A stretch of DNA of 64,000 nucleotides. Origin: Rhizobiales bacterium 62-47. Lineage in GTDB: Bacteria > Pseudomonadota > Alphaproteobacteria > Rhizobiales > Xanthobacteraceae. This document shows positions 7,708 through 16,338 of the stretch, in pieces. The notes beneath the pieces are model-generated. The model did no database searches and had not been told where the DNA came from. It worked only from the letters and a program-made list of their open reading frames with translations. The stretch covers positions 807,150 through 871,149 of the forward strand of contig MKVX01000018.1 in assembly GCA_001899255.1 (NCBI GenBank), written 5' to 3'. Position 1 is the first letter of the stretch. Each line of letters begins with the position of its first letter. The translations under genes and the position numbers were made by a program.

Positions 7708-8031
7708 GTTCGCAAAATCGAGAGTTACATTGAAGCGAATTGGGATCAACCGATGACCATCGAAGCATTGGCATTGGTTGCGGGCGGCAGTGCGCGCGCA
7801 TTGTTTCACGCATTCCATACGAGCCGTGGATACTCGCCGATGGATTTTGCCAAGCGCATCCGACTGCAGAAAGCAAAAGAAATGCTGAGCCGTCCGAATG
7901 CCTCGACGTCAGTGACATCTGTCGCATTCACTTGCGGCTTCAGCAATCTGGGGCATTTTGCTGTTTACTATCACAAGGCGTTTGGCGAGCCACCGTCCGC
8001 GACCCTACGAAGGGCCAGACGAAGAGATTGA
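7708..8031 (+). pseudogene. AraC-family regulator, DNA-binding domain fragment
   Basis: Translation from 7708 gives VRKIESYIEANWDQP and continues into the complete two-helix-turn-helix AraC domain (TIEALALVAGGSARALFHAF, then SVTSVAFTCGFSNLGHFAVY and HKAFGEPPSATLRR). The N-terminal sensor domain of roughly 200 residues is absent, and no start codon or ribosome-binding site precedes the first residues. An ATG at 7753 might allow a 92-residue protein but would lose the first helix. It starts 8 bases after the porin fragment ends, marking a deletion or recombination scar. Confidence 0.75.
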
Positions 8032-8216
8032 GACGCAATCGGTGTACGCATCCCTCGATCGATGTTGACGTGTCTTATCATCGGAAGCGCATCTTTGCTT
8101 TGTGCGCCTGTTTGTGGTTTTGTGGCTTGCGGATACCCTTCCGCCATCATGCGTCGGCGTCGTTTTGAAATCCAACAGCATTTGGTCGATCATTGGCGAT
8201 CACGCGACTTTCATAC

Positions 8217-9248
8217 ATGCCACGCCGAAAGGCCTTCCTCATCGTGCTCTTGGCACTGACGGCAGCGGTCGGTTTGGCGCTGTTCGCGACATCGAAGGCG
8301 GCGATCCCGGCCGTCACACGGGCTCCGGGCGTCGGCGACAGCGCAACCTATCTTCGCATCGTCGAGCGCATGCGTGGCGGCGCCGGTTACTACAGCGCGG
8401 CTCATCAAACACTGTTGGCCGACGATTACGGCACTGCGTCGGTGTTCAATTGGCGGACGCCGACATGGGCTGAATTGCTCGCGCATTTGCCGTCCATTCG
8501 TTGGGCTCAGGGGTTGCTCGCAGGTCTGGCGATGATCTCGGTGCTGTTGGCCTATCGCATGCTTCGCAACGATGGCGGACCGCTGATCGCTATCGGGACC
8601 GTCTTCGCACTCGCGATCAATTTCGTTGGTCTCGGCGTCGAGGAAAGCATCGTCTTTACCGAAGTCGCGGCCGGCACCCTGATCCTTTTCTCGGTCTGCG
8701 CTTACGGTAATGGCTGGCGGAACCTCGGCGCCATCGCAGCGATCGTGGCACTATTCATCCGCGAACTGGTTGGCCCTTATGTTTTGATCTGCATGTGGCT
8801 GGCGCTGCGCGAGAAGCAATGGAAAGAACTCAAGCTGCTCGGTGTCGGACTCGCTGCCTATTTTGCTTACTTCACCTGGCACTGGGTCATGGTGATGCAT
8901 CAAATCGGCGAAGCGGATCGCGCGTACAGTTCAGGCTGGCTTCAATTCGGAGGCCTGGGATTTGTTCTGGAAACAGCGCAGTTCAATGGGCTGCTTAGCA
9001 TCGTCTCGCTTGGCTGGACGGCACTCATGCTGCCGATCGCATTGCTCGGTTTTGTCGCGTGGCCCAAGGGTCTGCGATCCGGGCTCTTTGTGGTCACCTA
9101 TCTCGGGCTGTTCGCAATCATCGGGAAACCGTTCAACACCTATTGGGGCGCGCTCTACACGCCGGTGCTGATGCTGGGGCCGGCCTGGGGCCTATACGCA
9201 ATCTACGAGGGCCTATTTTCCCATGATCACAACGCCGGGGTGACTTAA
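8217..9248 (+). CDS. polytopic integral membrane protein, GT-C-like
   Basis: A 343-residue hydrophobic protein with about eight to nine predicted membrane segments. An N-terminal segment (FLIVLLALTAAVGLALF) is followed by a periplasmic loop with an acidic GVGDSATYLRIVERM stretch, then alternating helices. A conserved Asp in the first loop and the overall layout recall GT-C glycosyltransferases or DUF2029-type proteins, but no diagnostic motif was found, so function is unassigned. The ATG at 8217 is preferred to a TTG at 8193. Codon usage is like the core genome. Confidence 0.72.
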   Translation: MPRRKAFLIVLLALTAAVGLALFATSKAAIPAVTRAPGVGDSATYLRIVERMRGGAGYYSAAHQTLLADDYGTASVFNWRTPTWAELLAHLPSIRWAQGLLAGLAMISVLLAYRMLRNDGGPLIAIGTVFALAINFVGLGVEESIVFTEVAAGTLILFSVCAYGNGWRNLGAIAAIVALFIRELVGPYVLICMWLALREKQWKELKLLGVGLAAYFAYFTWHWVMVMHQIGEADRAYSSGWLQFGGLGFVLETAQFNGLLSIVSLGWTALMLPIALLGFVAWPKGLRSGLFVVTYLGLFAIIGKPFNTYWGALYTPVLMLGPAWGLYAIYEGLFSHDHNAGVT

Positions 9249-9311
9249 GTCACAGATCGATCCGGCGGACTCGCGTTGAATGGGCCATCAACCACGCAAC
9301 GGGAGGCTCCC

Positions 9312-9512
9312 ATGAAGAAGCTCGCTCTGATCGTCACGTTCATCGTTCTCGCTAGCGGCGCTCAGGCCGCGACTTACATCGACGGCAAGAATCGCGTTGT
9401 CATTCCCGATGGCTGCGTTTCTTGGTCCTGTATGTCGGTGTCGATCCCCGGCCACTTCTCGCACAACGTCAAGCCGCAACAGCGCGCCCAGCAACAGCAG
9501 CGCAAGGGCTGA
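9312..9512 (+). CDS. small secreted protein, 66 residues
   Basis: Begins MKKLALIVTFIVLASGAQA, a clean Sec signal peptide with an AQA cleavage site, leaving a mature peptide of about 47 residues. The mature part has a CVSWSC cysteine pair (possible disulfide) and a C-terminal Gln-rich tail (PQQRAQQQQRKG). The ATG at 9312 has GGGAGG eight bases upstream, strong support for translation. No family is recognised; a small periplasmic or surface peptide is inferred. It lies 63 bases after the membrane-protein gene, so the two may be co-transcribed. Confidence 0.7.
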   Translation: MKKLALIVTFIVLASGAQAATYIDGKNRVVIPDGCVSWSCMSVSIPGHFSHNVKPQQRAQQQQRKG

Positions 9513-9530
9513 TCGTCACATCGGTCATCG

Positions 9531-9555
9531 CCGATCGTGCGATCCGCACGATCGG
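9531..9555. terminator. hairpin between convergent genes
   Basis: A perfect 11-bp inverted repeat (CCGATCGTGCG) with a 3-base ATC loop lies 18 bases after the small secreted-protein gene, followed by TTGTT. It also sits 25 bases beyond the stop codon of the convergent caspase-like gene, so it may end transcription from both sides. Confidence 0.6.
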
Positions 9556-9579
9556 TTGTTGCCCTCGCCGCGCGTGGGG

Positions 9580-11091
9580 CTACTTGCGGAACGTCTTGAT
9601 TTCCGAAACGCTACCATCCCGATAGGTCAATTCGACCGAAACCGATTTGGTGGCGCCCGGCAGCTTGAGATATGGCTGCGCATCGTGCGGAATGGCCGAA
9701 GGATCCCTCGGATTGCACGACGGCATCTTCAGCGTTTTGTCCGGCACCGCCGTGTCGATTCCAATGCGCACCTCGCGGATCGCGCAGCGATACGACATCA
9801 GGTGCGTGTAATAAACCAGCAGCCCATTGAATTCGCGGAACGACAGCCAGCTCGTTGCCGTCATGTCGAGGATCTTGCGTTGGTCCTTCACCAGCGCTGC
9901 CTCGGGATCGAACCTGATCGGAAACGGTCCCTGCAACTCTCCGCTGGCATCGACATAGCGCAGCATGATGGTTGCAGCGGGCGCGTCGGCGGCAAGCTCG
10001 ATCGACGGGTTGGGCATCCGCTTGCGGGTTCGCGGATCGAGCGTGTCGAGAAAGCCAGTCTCGCGGAATTCGCCCTGCTCGCCCATGCGCCAGGAAATAC
10101 CCAGGGTCGGATCGGCAATCGAGAACACCACGGTCCAACCGCCGTTGTGTCGCGAGAACATCGCGATCGGCGCATTGACGCTGTCCTGTGTTGGCGCTTG
10201 CGGCTTCGATACCGGCGGAAGTGCTGCGACTTGCGTCGCGGCCTCCTTTGCCGGTTTGGTTTCGCTTGATGGCGTGCCGCGCGAGGTGCCGTTGAGGAAA
10301 ACGTCATCGACCATCTGATCGAAGTAAACCGGCACCTGCCTATGCTTCACGGTGTCGGCCATCTCGCTGACAATGCGGCGGGTCCGCTGTGCGATCTGCA
10401 CCAGATTGTCGCCGGGCAGCAACAACTGCTTGGCAAACGTCCGCGTGAAAACCGAGTTAAGGTTGTCGTCATCGTTGGATAGACGGTCGAGCGCGGTCTG
10501 CCGCGGCCCTGCCGAGAAAATCGAGAACACGCCTTCAGGCAGCGTCGTCATCGGTGCAAGCCCGCCGCGCCCGGCAACGGCGCGCGTGCCGCTGCGTTCG
10601 AACGGATTGTTACGGCAGGCGTCGAGCACGAGAATCGAGCTGCGCGCACCGCGGTTTTGCAAGCGCTCGATGATGCGGTCCGTGAGAATCGAGGCGTCGC
10701 GAACCAGTTCTTCCTGCCCCTCAGTCGCCGCGGGAACGTCGGTCGGCAGCAGGTAGTTCTGGCCTGCGATTTCGAAGCCGTGCCCGGCATAGAAGAAGAA
10801 CGCCGTATCGCCAGGTTCGATCGCGTTATCGAAGGCCAGCAGCGTCTGGCTGAAGGCCTGCCGCGTCTGGTTTTCGGCGATCATGACGCTGAAGCCAAGC
10901 TGCTTGAGCGTATCGCTCATGGTGCGGGCATCGTTGACCGCCTTTTGCAGCTTTGGGACATTGCGATAGTCGTTGTTGCCGATCACCAGCGCGACACGCT
11001 TGGCAGCATTGGCGGGCGCGGAGATCGATACAGCCAGACCCGCGACGAGCGCGGCCAGCATGGCAACGTGGAAAAGCACGCGTCGTCTCAT
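9580..11091 (-). CDS. secreted caspase-like (peptidase C14) protein
   Basis: A 503-residue protein with a signal peptide (cleavage near residue 29, APANA). The p20-like caspase fold spans residues 31-260: the start strand RVALVIGNNDY, catalytic His104 in YAGHG and catalytic Cys159 in DACRNNPF. Both dyad residues are intact, so it may be an active Arg/Lys- or Asp-directed cysteine peptidase (metacaspase/orthocaspase type). The remaining 240 residues contain a Pro/Ala-rich linker and a beta-rich C-terminal domain I do not recognise. Export to the periplasm is inferred. It stands alone, with its own upstream region after the cytochrome gene's terminator. Confidence 0.88.
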   Translation of the reverse strand: MRRRVLFHVAMLAALVAGLAVSISAPANAAKRVALVIGNNDYRNVPKLQKAVNDARTMSDTLKQLGFSVMIAENQTRQAFSQTLLAFDNAIEPGDTAFFFYAGHGFEIAGQNYLLPTDVPAATEGQEELVRDASILTDRIIERLQNRGARSSILVLDACRNNPFERSGTRAVAGRGGLAPMTTLPEGVFSIFSAGPRQTALDRLSNDDDNLNSVFTRTFAKQLLLPGDNLVQIAQRTRRIVSEMADTVKHRQVPVYFDQMVDDVFLNGTSRGTPSSETKPAKEAATQVAALPPVSKPQAPTQDSVNAPIAMFSRHNGGWTVVFSIADPTLGISWRMGEQGEFRETGFLDTLDPRTRKRMPNPSIELAADAPAATIMLRYVDASGELQGPFPIRFDPEAALVKDQRKILDMTATSWLSFREFNGLLVYYTHLMSYRCAIREVRIGIDTAVPDKTLKMPSCNPRDPSAIPHDAQPYLKLPGATKSVSVELTYRDGSVSEIKTFRK

Positions 11092-11205
11092 TCAGGTCCC
11101 CAGCCGAAGGCAGCGCCGTAACTCTTGCAAAGTGCACTATGCCATAGTCTCCCAAACGGCGATGCTGGTTCATTGCGCCGCAGCAGGAAGCAGCGCCGAG
11201 CCAAC

Positions 11206-11229
11206 AAAAAGGCCGCCCGGAGGCGGCCT
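11206..11229 (-). terminator. rho-independent terminator of the cytochrome c gene
   Basis: An 8-bp perfect stem (GGCGGCCT paired with AGGCCGCC) with a 4-base loop, followed on the minus strand by TTTTTG. It lies 80 bases past the cytochrome stop codon and upstream of the caspase-like gene, isolating the two. Confidence 0.85.
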
Positions 11230-11310
11230 CGCAGTCAGCATTGGTGTGTTGTCGTTCACTCTCGCGGTGAACTTGACCCATTTTTTAGCAGTCAGATGCT
11301 TCTGTGGGCC

Positions 11311-12630
11311 TCAGATCCCTTTCAGATATTCGACCAGATCGGTCTTGTTCTGCGGCGTGAGTTGCAGCTTGAACTGCTGGTCGTAGTGGTTGACGACATC
11401 CGGCAAGGTCGCGAAGCGGCCGTCGTGGAAGAAGCCGCCCTTCTGATGCGTCCATAACCCCGCCAACGGCGCCGTCCGATACATCCTAGTCGGCGAGCGA
11501 TCCGCCTGGAAGGAATCGAGGCCGAGCTCGCCGGGCGAATGCAGGTTGTGGCCCGGCTCCGTGAACAGCGGCGGCACGTGACAGGTGGCGCACTTGCCGG
11601 CGCCGTTGAACACGGCCTTGCCGCGCTCAAAAGCTGCCTTGTCGTACGATCCTGCCGGTGCCTTGGGCGCAGGCATCGACAGTTGATAGTAGTGCAATGC
11701 CGCGAGTTTGGCCGTCACTCTGTCCGGCTTCTCGCGCGTATTCCACGCGCCGCTCTTCGACGAGACCGGATACTGCTCCTTGTCGGCAAAGCGGGCGTCG
11801 AAGTACGTGCCCATGCCGTGCATCTGGGTGACGCCGACATAGGCATTCCAGTAGGTCACCGACCCAGCGCCGGTCGAGGTCGCCAGATCGACACCGGCCA
11901 AACCGAACGCCGGCGGGATCAACGTGCCGGCCTGTTTACCGTCCGGGGTTAGCGCCTTGCCGTCCTTGTTGAGATAGGCGTCGTAACGGCCCGGCCCCCA
12001 ACTTGCGAGCACCTTCTTCACCGTGGCCTCATCGACACCGAGCAGATCGGTGAACGGCTTGAGGTTCGGCGCGAGCGATACGATAGCGCCGACATTCAGA
12101 TCGCGATTGGCCCAGCCATCAAGACGCTTGCCGATGCCGGGTGCGAACGAATTGTCGACCGTCGAGTGGCACAGCGCGCACTGGATGCCCATCGACTTGA
12201 CGCTGCCGTCTGCATTCGCAAAAGCCGTCACACCGACGACAGCATTGAGCTTGAGCAGTGCAACCGTCGTCGCCGGATCGTCGAGATTGACTTTGCCGGC
12301 AGCGATTTGCTTTTTCAGGGCTGCCGGCAAAGCATCGACGTCGACCTTGAGGCCGACCGCGAGCGCGGTCTTGGGTGAGACGCCGGGACCGACGCCACCG
12401 TTTTTGGCTCCGGCAACCGCTTTGTGCAATTGCAGTGCATCGCCCCAGAACGCTTCGCTGCCGAACGTGTCGTAGCGAAACGTCTTCTTGCCCTCATCGA
12501 TCATCTTTTGCGCGTTATGCGCGATCGCGGCATCGAACCCTTTCTCCTTGGGTGCCGTGGCAGATGCGATGACAGTGGCGGCGAGTACGCCACTGCCCAG
12601 CGCTGCAACGAACAAAGAAGTCTTCTTCAT
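11311..12630 (-). CDS. dihaem cytochrome c, peroxidase-like C-terminal half
   Basis: A 439-residue exported protein with signal peptide MKKTSLFVAALGSGVLAATV. Two haem-binding CxxCH sites are present: CALCH at 151-155 and CATCH at 347-351. The C-terminal segment (RTAPLAGLWTHQKGGFFHDG, then TLPDVVNHY) closely follows the ending of MauG/cytochrome c peroxidase-type dihaem proteins. The N-terminal half does not match a canonical peroxidase haem domain, so electron transfer or a specialised peroxidase role in the periplasm is inferred. The ATG at 12630 has AGGAG-like purines upstream. No maturation genes are adjacent. Confidence 0.85.
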   Translation of the reverse strand: MKKTSLFVAALGSGVLAATVIASATAPKEKGFDAAIAHNAQKMIDEGKKTFRYDTFGSEAFWGDALQLHKAVAGAKNGGVGPGVSPKTALAVGLKVDVDALPAALKKQIAAGKVNLDDPATTVALLKLNAVVGVTAFANADGSVKSMGIQCALCHSTVDNSFAPGIGKRLDGWANRDLNVGAIVSLAPNLKPFTDLLGVDEATVKKVLASWGPGRYDAYLNKDGKALTPDGKQAGTLIPPAFGLAGVDLATSTGAGSVTYWNAYVGVTQMHGMGTYFDARFADKEQYPVSSKSGAWNTREKPDRVTAKLAALHYYQLSMPAPKAPAGSYDKAAFERGKAVFNGAGKCATCHVPPLFTEPGHNLHSPGELGLDSFQADRSPTRMYRTAPLAGLWTHQKGGFFHDGRFATLPDVVNHYDQQFKLQLTPQNKTDLVEYLKGI

Positions 12631-13094
12631 TCATTTCTCCTGCAGTCGAAAGTCGCTAACGGCCGCGGCTGATCGGGCCGACGCCCCGGCCGTGCATGAC
12701 CGGGCAACAGGCTCGTTGCGCAGTGACACTGATGGTGGCGGAATGTGCGGGTTCCCAAACGATTTCGTGAACGTCAAAACCGCAGCGACACGCTTGCGCG
12801 CCGGGCCGGGCGGCCTGCTGAATTGGTCCAAACCGCCCGCCTGCCGAGCCGTGCGGATACATCGGTTTTGGCGTCAAACATTAAGGTTTTTGGGCGTTTT
12901 CGCCGTTTGATGCATTGACTTTGGCCATTTCGGCCCTATCTTCCGCCTCGACGCGGCCCGGTATCGAAGCGCGATGCCTTGGTAAGCCGCCTGATCGCGT
13001 ACAGTTATTCCCCGTGCAAGTTTGCGTGCCGTTCCGGGGTTGAGCGCGATAGTCTTTTCCGGGAATCACGACGGCGGATTCGACCAGAGGCTCA
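12631..13094. other. intergenic region between cytochrome c and DEAD-box helicase genes
   Basis: This 464-base divergent region carries the promoters of both genes. For the helicase a sigma-70-like pair is visible: TTGACT at 12915-12920 and TATCTT at 12937-12942 with 16 bases between. This implies a leader of about 145 bases, long enough for cold or autoregulatory control as seen for other DEAD-box genes. No small gene was found. Confidence 0.5.
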
Positions 13095-14546
13095 ATGTCC
13101 TTTTCTCATCTCGGTTTGTCCGACAAGGTGCTCGCCGCCGTTTCGGCTGCTGGTTATACCGAACCCACCCCCATTCAAGATCAAGCCATCCCTCATGTTC
13201 TGGCGCGCCGCGACGTTCTCGGCATCGCCCAAACCGGCACCGGCAAGACTGCGGCTTTCGTGCTGCCGATGCTGACGATGCTGGAAAAGGGCCGCGCCCG
13301 GGCCCGTATGCCGCGGACTCTTATCCTCGAGCCGACGCGCGAACTCGCCGCGCAGGTGAAGGAGAATTTCGACAAATACGGCGTCGGCCAAAAGCTCAAC
13401 GTCGCGCTGCTGATCGGCGGTGTGTCGTTCGGCGACCAAGACCTCAAGCTGACCCGTGGCGTCGACGTGCTGATCGCGACGCCGGGCCGGCTGCTCGACC
13501 ACACCGAGCGCGGAGGACTGCTCCTCACCGGTGTCGAACTGCTGGTCATCGACGAAGCCGACCGCATGCTGGATATGGGCTTCATCCCCGACATCGAGCG
13601 CGTCTGCAAGCTTGTCCCCTTCACCCGGCAAACGCTGTTCTTCACGGCAACCATGCCGACCGAAATTCGCCGCATCACCGAAACGTTCTTGCATAACCCC
13701 GAGAAGGTCGAGGTCTCCAAGCCGGCATCGACGGCGGTGACTGTCACACAATCTCAGGTCAGCACCGGGCGCGAGCCGCACGAGAAGCGCGAGACCCTGC
13801 GCCGCCTGCTTCGCGATGCCAAAGACCTCAAGAACGCGATCATCTTCTGCAACCGCAAGCGCGAAGTCGCGTTGTTGCATCGCTCCCTGCAAAAGCATGG
13901 TTTCAGTGTCGCCGCCCTGCATGGCGATATGGACCAGACTGCCCGCATGGCCGCGCTGGACCAATTCCGCAAGGGTGAACTGCCATTGCTGGTTGCCTCC
14001 GACGTCGCGGCACGCGGCCTCGATATTCCGGAAGTCAGCCACGTCTTCAACTTCGACGTTCCCCATCATCCCGATGACTACGTGCATCGCATCGGCCGGA
14101 CCGGTCGTGCTGGCCGTAGCGGAACGGCGATCTCCATCGTCAATTCGGCAGACCATAAATCGATGGCCGCGATCGAGCGGCTGATCGGCCAGACCATTCC
14201 CCGCGCCGAACTGGCCGCCGATGCGCTGAGCGGCGATACCGAAGCGCCCGCCCCGCGCGCGACGGAAGGCGTCGCTGCCGAACCCCGCGATCGTGAAGCC
14301 CGCAAGCCTCGGCGCCGATCGCGCCGAACCGGCGAAGGCCGCACAGGCGAAGGCCGTTCAGGCGAGAGCCGCTCCAGTGAAGCCCGTCCGGTGGCCGCTC
14401 GCCCAAAGACCGCTCCGGTGGCAGCCGAGCCACCGTCGATCGGCCGCACCATGGCCCCCTCGCAGAAGCGCGAATCAACATCAGAACCCGCCGATCATTC
14501 CCATTTGCCGGCATTTCTGCTGCGTCCCATCCGCGCCCGAGGCTAA
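13095..14546 (+). CDS. DEAD-box ATP-dependent RNA helicase, RhlE type
   Basis: A 483-residue helicase with all motifs: Q motif (PTPIQ), AQTGTGKT, PTREL, ATPGRLLD, DEAD in VIDEADRMLDMGF, TAT in place of SAT, and in the second RecA domain IIFCNRKRE, ARGLDIP and HRIGRTGRAGRSG. It would remodel RNA in ribosome assembly or decay. The last 100 residues form a basic, disordered tail with short imperfect repeats (RTGEG, RTGEG, RSGES, RSSEA), the usual RNA-tethering extension of RhlE proteins. The ATG at 13095 directly opens the Q-motif region. A GC-rich hairpin follows at 14568. Confidence 0.95.
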   Translation: MSFSHLGLSDKVLAAVSAAGYTEPTPIQDQAIPHVLARRDVLGIAQTGTGKTAAFVLPMLTMLEKGRARARMPRTLILEPTRELAAQVKENFDKYGVGQKLNVALLIGGVSFGDQDLKLTRGVDVLIATPGRLLDHTERGGLLLTGVELLVIDEADRMLDMGFIPDIERVCKLVPFTRQTLFFTATMPTEIRRITETFLHNPEKVEVSKPASTAVTVTQSQVSTGREPHEKRETLRRLLRDAKDLKNAIIFCNRKREVALLHRSLQKHGFSVAALHGDMDQTARMAALDQFRKGELPLLVASDVAARGLDIPEVSHVFNFDVPHHPDDYVHRIGRTGRAGRSGTAISIVNSADHKSMAAIERLIGQTIPRAELAADALSGDTEAPAPRATEGVAAEPRDREARKPRRRSRRTGEGRTGEGRSGESRSSEARPVAARPKTAPVAAEPPSIGRTMAPSQKRESTSEPADHSHLPAFLLRPIRARG

Positions 14547-14567
14547 CGATCCGATTCTGACAGTCGC

Positions 14568-14588
14568 GCGCCCGCTCACCGCGGGCGC
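14568..14588 (+). terminator. hairpin after the helicase gene
   Basis: An 8-bp perfect inverted repeat (GCGCCCGC) with a 5-base loop starts 22 bases after the helicase stop codon. It lacks a T-run, so it may be a weak or Rho-assisted terminator. Confidence 0.4.
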
Positions 14589-14834
14589 CACTCGCGTAAA
14601 GTCAGAGCGCAGGGATCGTATGCCGATATGAATTGCCAGCACCAATATGGGTTTGAGGCCCGCTTCTCGCGTTCGCTGTGAACGGAGGCGCACATTTCAA
14701 ATCCACGCTGCGCCCGTCGCAAACGGCATTTCGTTTACGGGTCGTTCATCGTCATACTTTAACTTTGCCACATATTTTTTACTTTTCCGCGGCTGAGGAA
14801 CAGGCAGAACGGCCTGTCATCGGAGATCTCGTTA

Positions 14835-15902
14835 GTGGCTGGGTACGTCGACGAGCATGAACGCACCATGGCGTTCGCGGAAATTGCGCTTGGCCAGATC
14901 AAATCGCTGCGCCTGACTGCGGTGCCAAGAAATTACGAGATTTGGTACGTCTATGCGACCGGCACCAAGCCCGAACTGAACAAGATCATCAACGAGACTC
15001 TCGCCCGCCAAGGCAAACTTACGGAAGCCGACCTCGAACAGATTTACGAAACCTACTTGTCGCCGACGCGCGCGGCGGATCGAGTCGATAAGGTCGGCAC
15101 ACGCGTCATCCATGAAATCGATGACGTCATGTCTGTCATCAGCGACGCTCTGGGGCTCACATCCAATTTCAATGTCAGCCTGGTAGATGCCAGTCAGCGC
15201 CTGAATCACGCCGCGACCCGCGATCACATCAAGGCGATCATCGAGACGCTGGTGCGATCCACCCATGAAATGCAGGAAACCAACAAGGCGCTTGAAGCAC
15301 GCTTGACCGCATCGAAGCGCGAAATTCATAGCCTGCAACAAAACCTCGAAGCCATCCGCGCCGAGACGATGACTGACCCGCTCACCGGTCTGGGCAATCG
15401 CAAATACTTCGACCGCGCGGTCATCGATGCAGTCCGCATCGCAAGGCAGGTGAACGAGCCGCTCACGTTGCTGATGTTCGATATCGACCATTTCAAGTCG
15501 TTCAACGACAATTACGGCCACCTCACCGGCGACCAGGTATTGCGACTGGTGGCAATGTCGCTCAAGCAGACCATCAAAGGCCGGGACATCATTGCGCGCT
15601 ATGGCGGCGAGGAGTTTGCTGTCGTATTGCCGAACACAGCGCTCCGGCAGGCGTTGTCAGTGGCCGACAATATCCGCCGTGCGGTGATGTCGAAGGAACT
15701 GAAAAAGAAATCGACCGGGGAAATCCTTGGCCGCGTCACCATCTCGGTCGGCGTTTCGATACTGCAGCCGACTGACACGATGGACACCCTGATCGAACGC
15801 GCCGACGCCTGCCTGTATGCGGCAAAGCGCACCGGCCGCAATCGCGTGATTTGTGAGACCGACCCCGAATTCTCTGCCGAAAGCCGCAACCGCGTCGCCT
15901 GA
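14835..15902 (+). CDS. diguanylate cyclase (GGDEF)
   Basis: A 355-residue cytosolic protein. The first 170 residues are mostly helical, with a coiled-coil stretch just before the catalytic domain (140-175), and contain a conserved PRNYEIWYVYATG sequence. The GGDEF domain spans about 178-340, with the active-site loop GGEEF at 257-261 and metal-binding DIDHFKSFND. The allosteric inhibition site expected as RxxD reads KGRD, so product inhibition by c-di-GMP may be lost. No EAL or membrane segment is present. The GTG at 14835 is favoured; an ATG 33 bases later is the alternative. Confidence 0.93.
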   Translation: MAGYVDEHERTMAFAEIALGQIKSLRLTAVPRNYEIWYVYATGTKPELNKIINETLARQGKLTEADLEQIYETYLSPTRAADRVDKVGTRVIHEIDDVMSVISDALGLTSNFNVSLVDASQRLNHAATRDHIKAIIETLVRSTHEMQETNKALEARLTASKREIHSLQQNLEAIRAETMTDPLTGLGNRKYFDRAVIDAVRIARQVNEPLTLLMFDIDHFKSFNDNYGHLTGDQVLRLVAMSLKQTIKGRDIIARYGGEEFAVVLPNTALRQALSVADNIRRAVMSKELKKKSTGEILGRVTISVGVSILQPTDTMDTLIERADACLYAAKRTGRNRVICETDPEFSAESRNRVA

Positions 15903-15915
15903 ACAGGCGATCCGC

Positions 15916-16320
15916 CTAGGTTCGTCGACGCTTCCTTCCGCCGGCTTTCTTCCCCTTGGGAATGGCTTTCTTCTTTGCCGATGCCCGACGCGGACGCTTC
16001 TTGTCGGCGGCCCGCCGGGCTGCGGCTAACGCCTCGCGCGCCCAGCCACTCAGTTCTTCGGGATCGTCGTAAAGCCGCTCCGGCAATTGCCAATACGATG
16101 CAACAGTGACGGTCTTCCCGCGTGCGGCATACTGAAACGGCGTCGAACCTTCAGCTTCGAACGCGGGAATGTTGGCTTCATCCGCCCGCAGATAAAGACC
16201 GCTACGCAGTGCCAGCGCGAAGTTAACGCCCTCGGCGGATATGCCGTAACCGCTGAACATTCGCCGCAAAGTGACCGCACCGAAAGCCGCGAATAAATCC
16301 AGCAGGAAATCGCGGTCCAT
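15916..16320 (-). CDS. TfoX N-terminal domain protein
   Basis: A 134-residue protein with a TfoX/Sxy N-terminal domain over residues 1-95 (LFAAFGAVTLRRMFSGYGI, then FALALRSGLYLRADE and YWQLPERLYDDPEEL). The C-terminal tail is extremely basic (Lys/Arg-rich, ending GGRKRRRT) and probably disordered, consistent with nucleic-acid contact. Unlike gamma-proteobacterial TfoX there is no C-terminal TfoX domain, so a competence role should not be assumed. It follows sufA on the same strand with an 18-base gap and is probably co-transcribed. Confidence 0.88.
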   Translation of the reverse strand: MDRDFLLDLFAAFGAVTLRRMFSGYGISAEGVNFALALRSGLYLRADEANIPAFEAEGSTPFQYAARGKTVTVASYWQLPERLYDDPEELSGWAREALAAARRAADKKRPRRASAKKKAIPKGKKAGGRKRRRT

Positions 16321-16338
16321 GGGCGAATACGGATTGGT

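Noticed and set aside
5710..9300. A complete genomic island bounded by tRNA-Ser
   Set aside because: No second copy of the tRNA 3' end and no intact integrase were found; the stretch is better called a scarred accessory region.
13092..14156. Minus-strand open frame of 354 codons opposite the helicase
   Set aside because: Fully antisense to the DEAD-box gene, with no motif.
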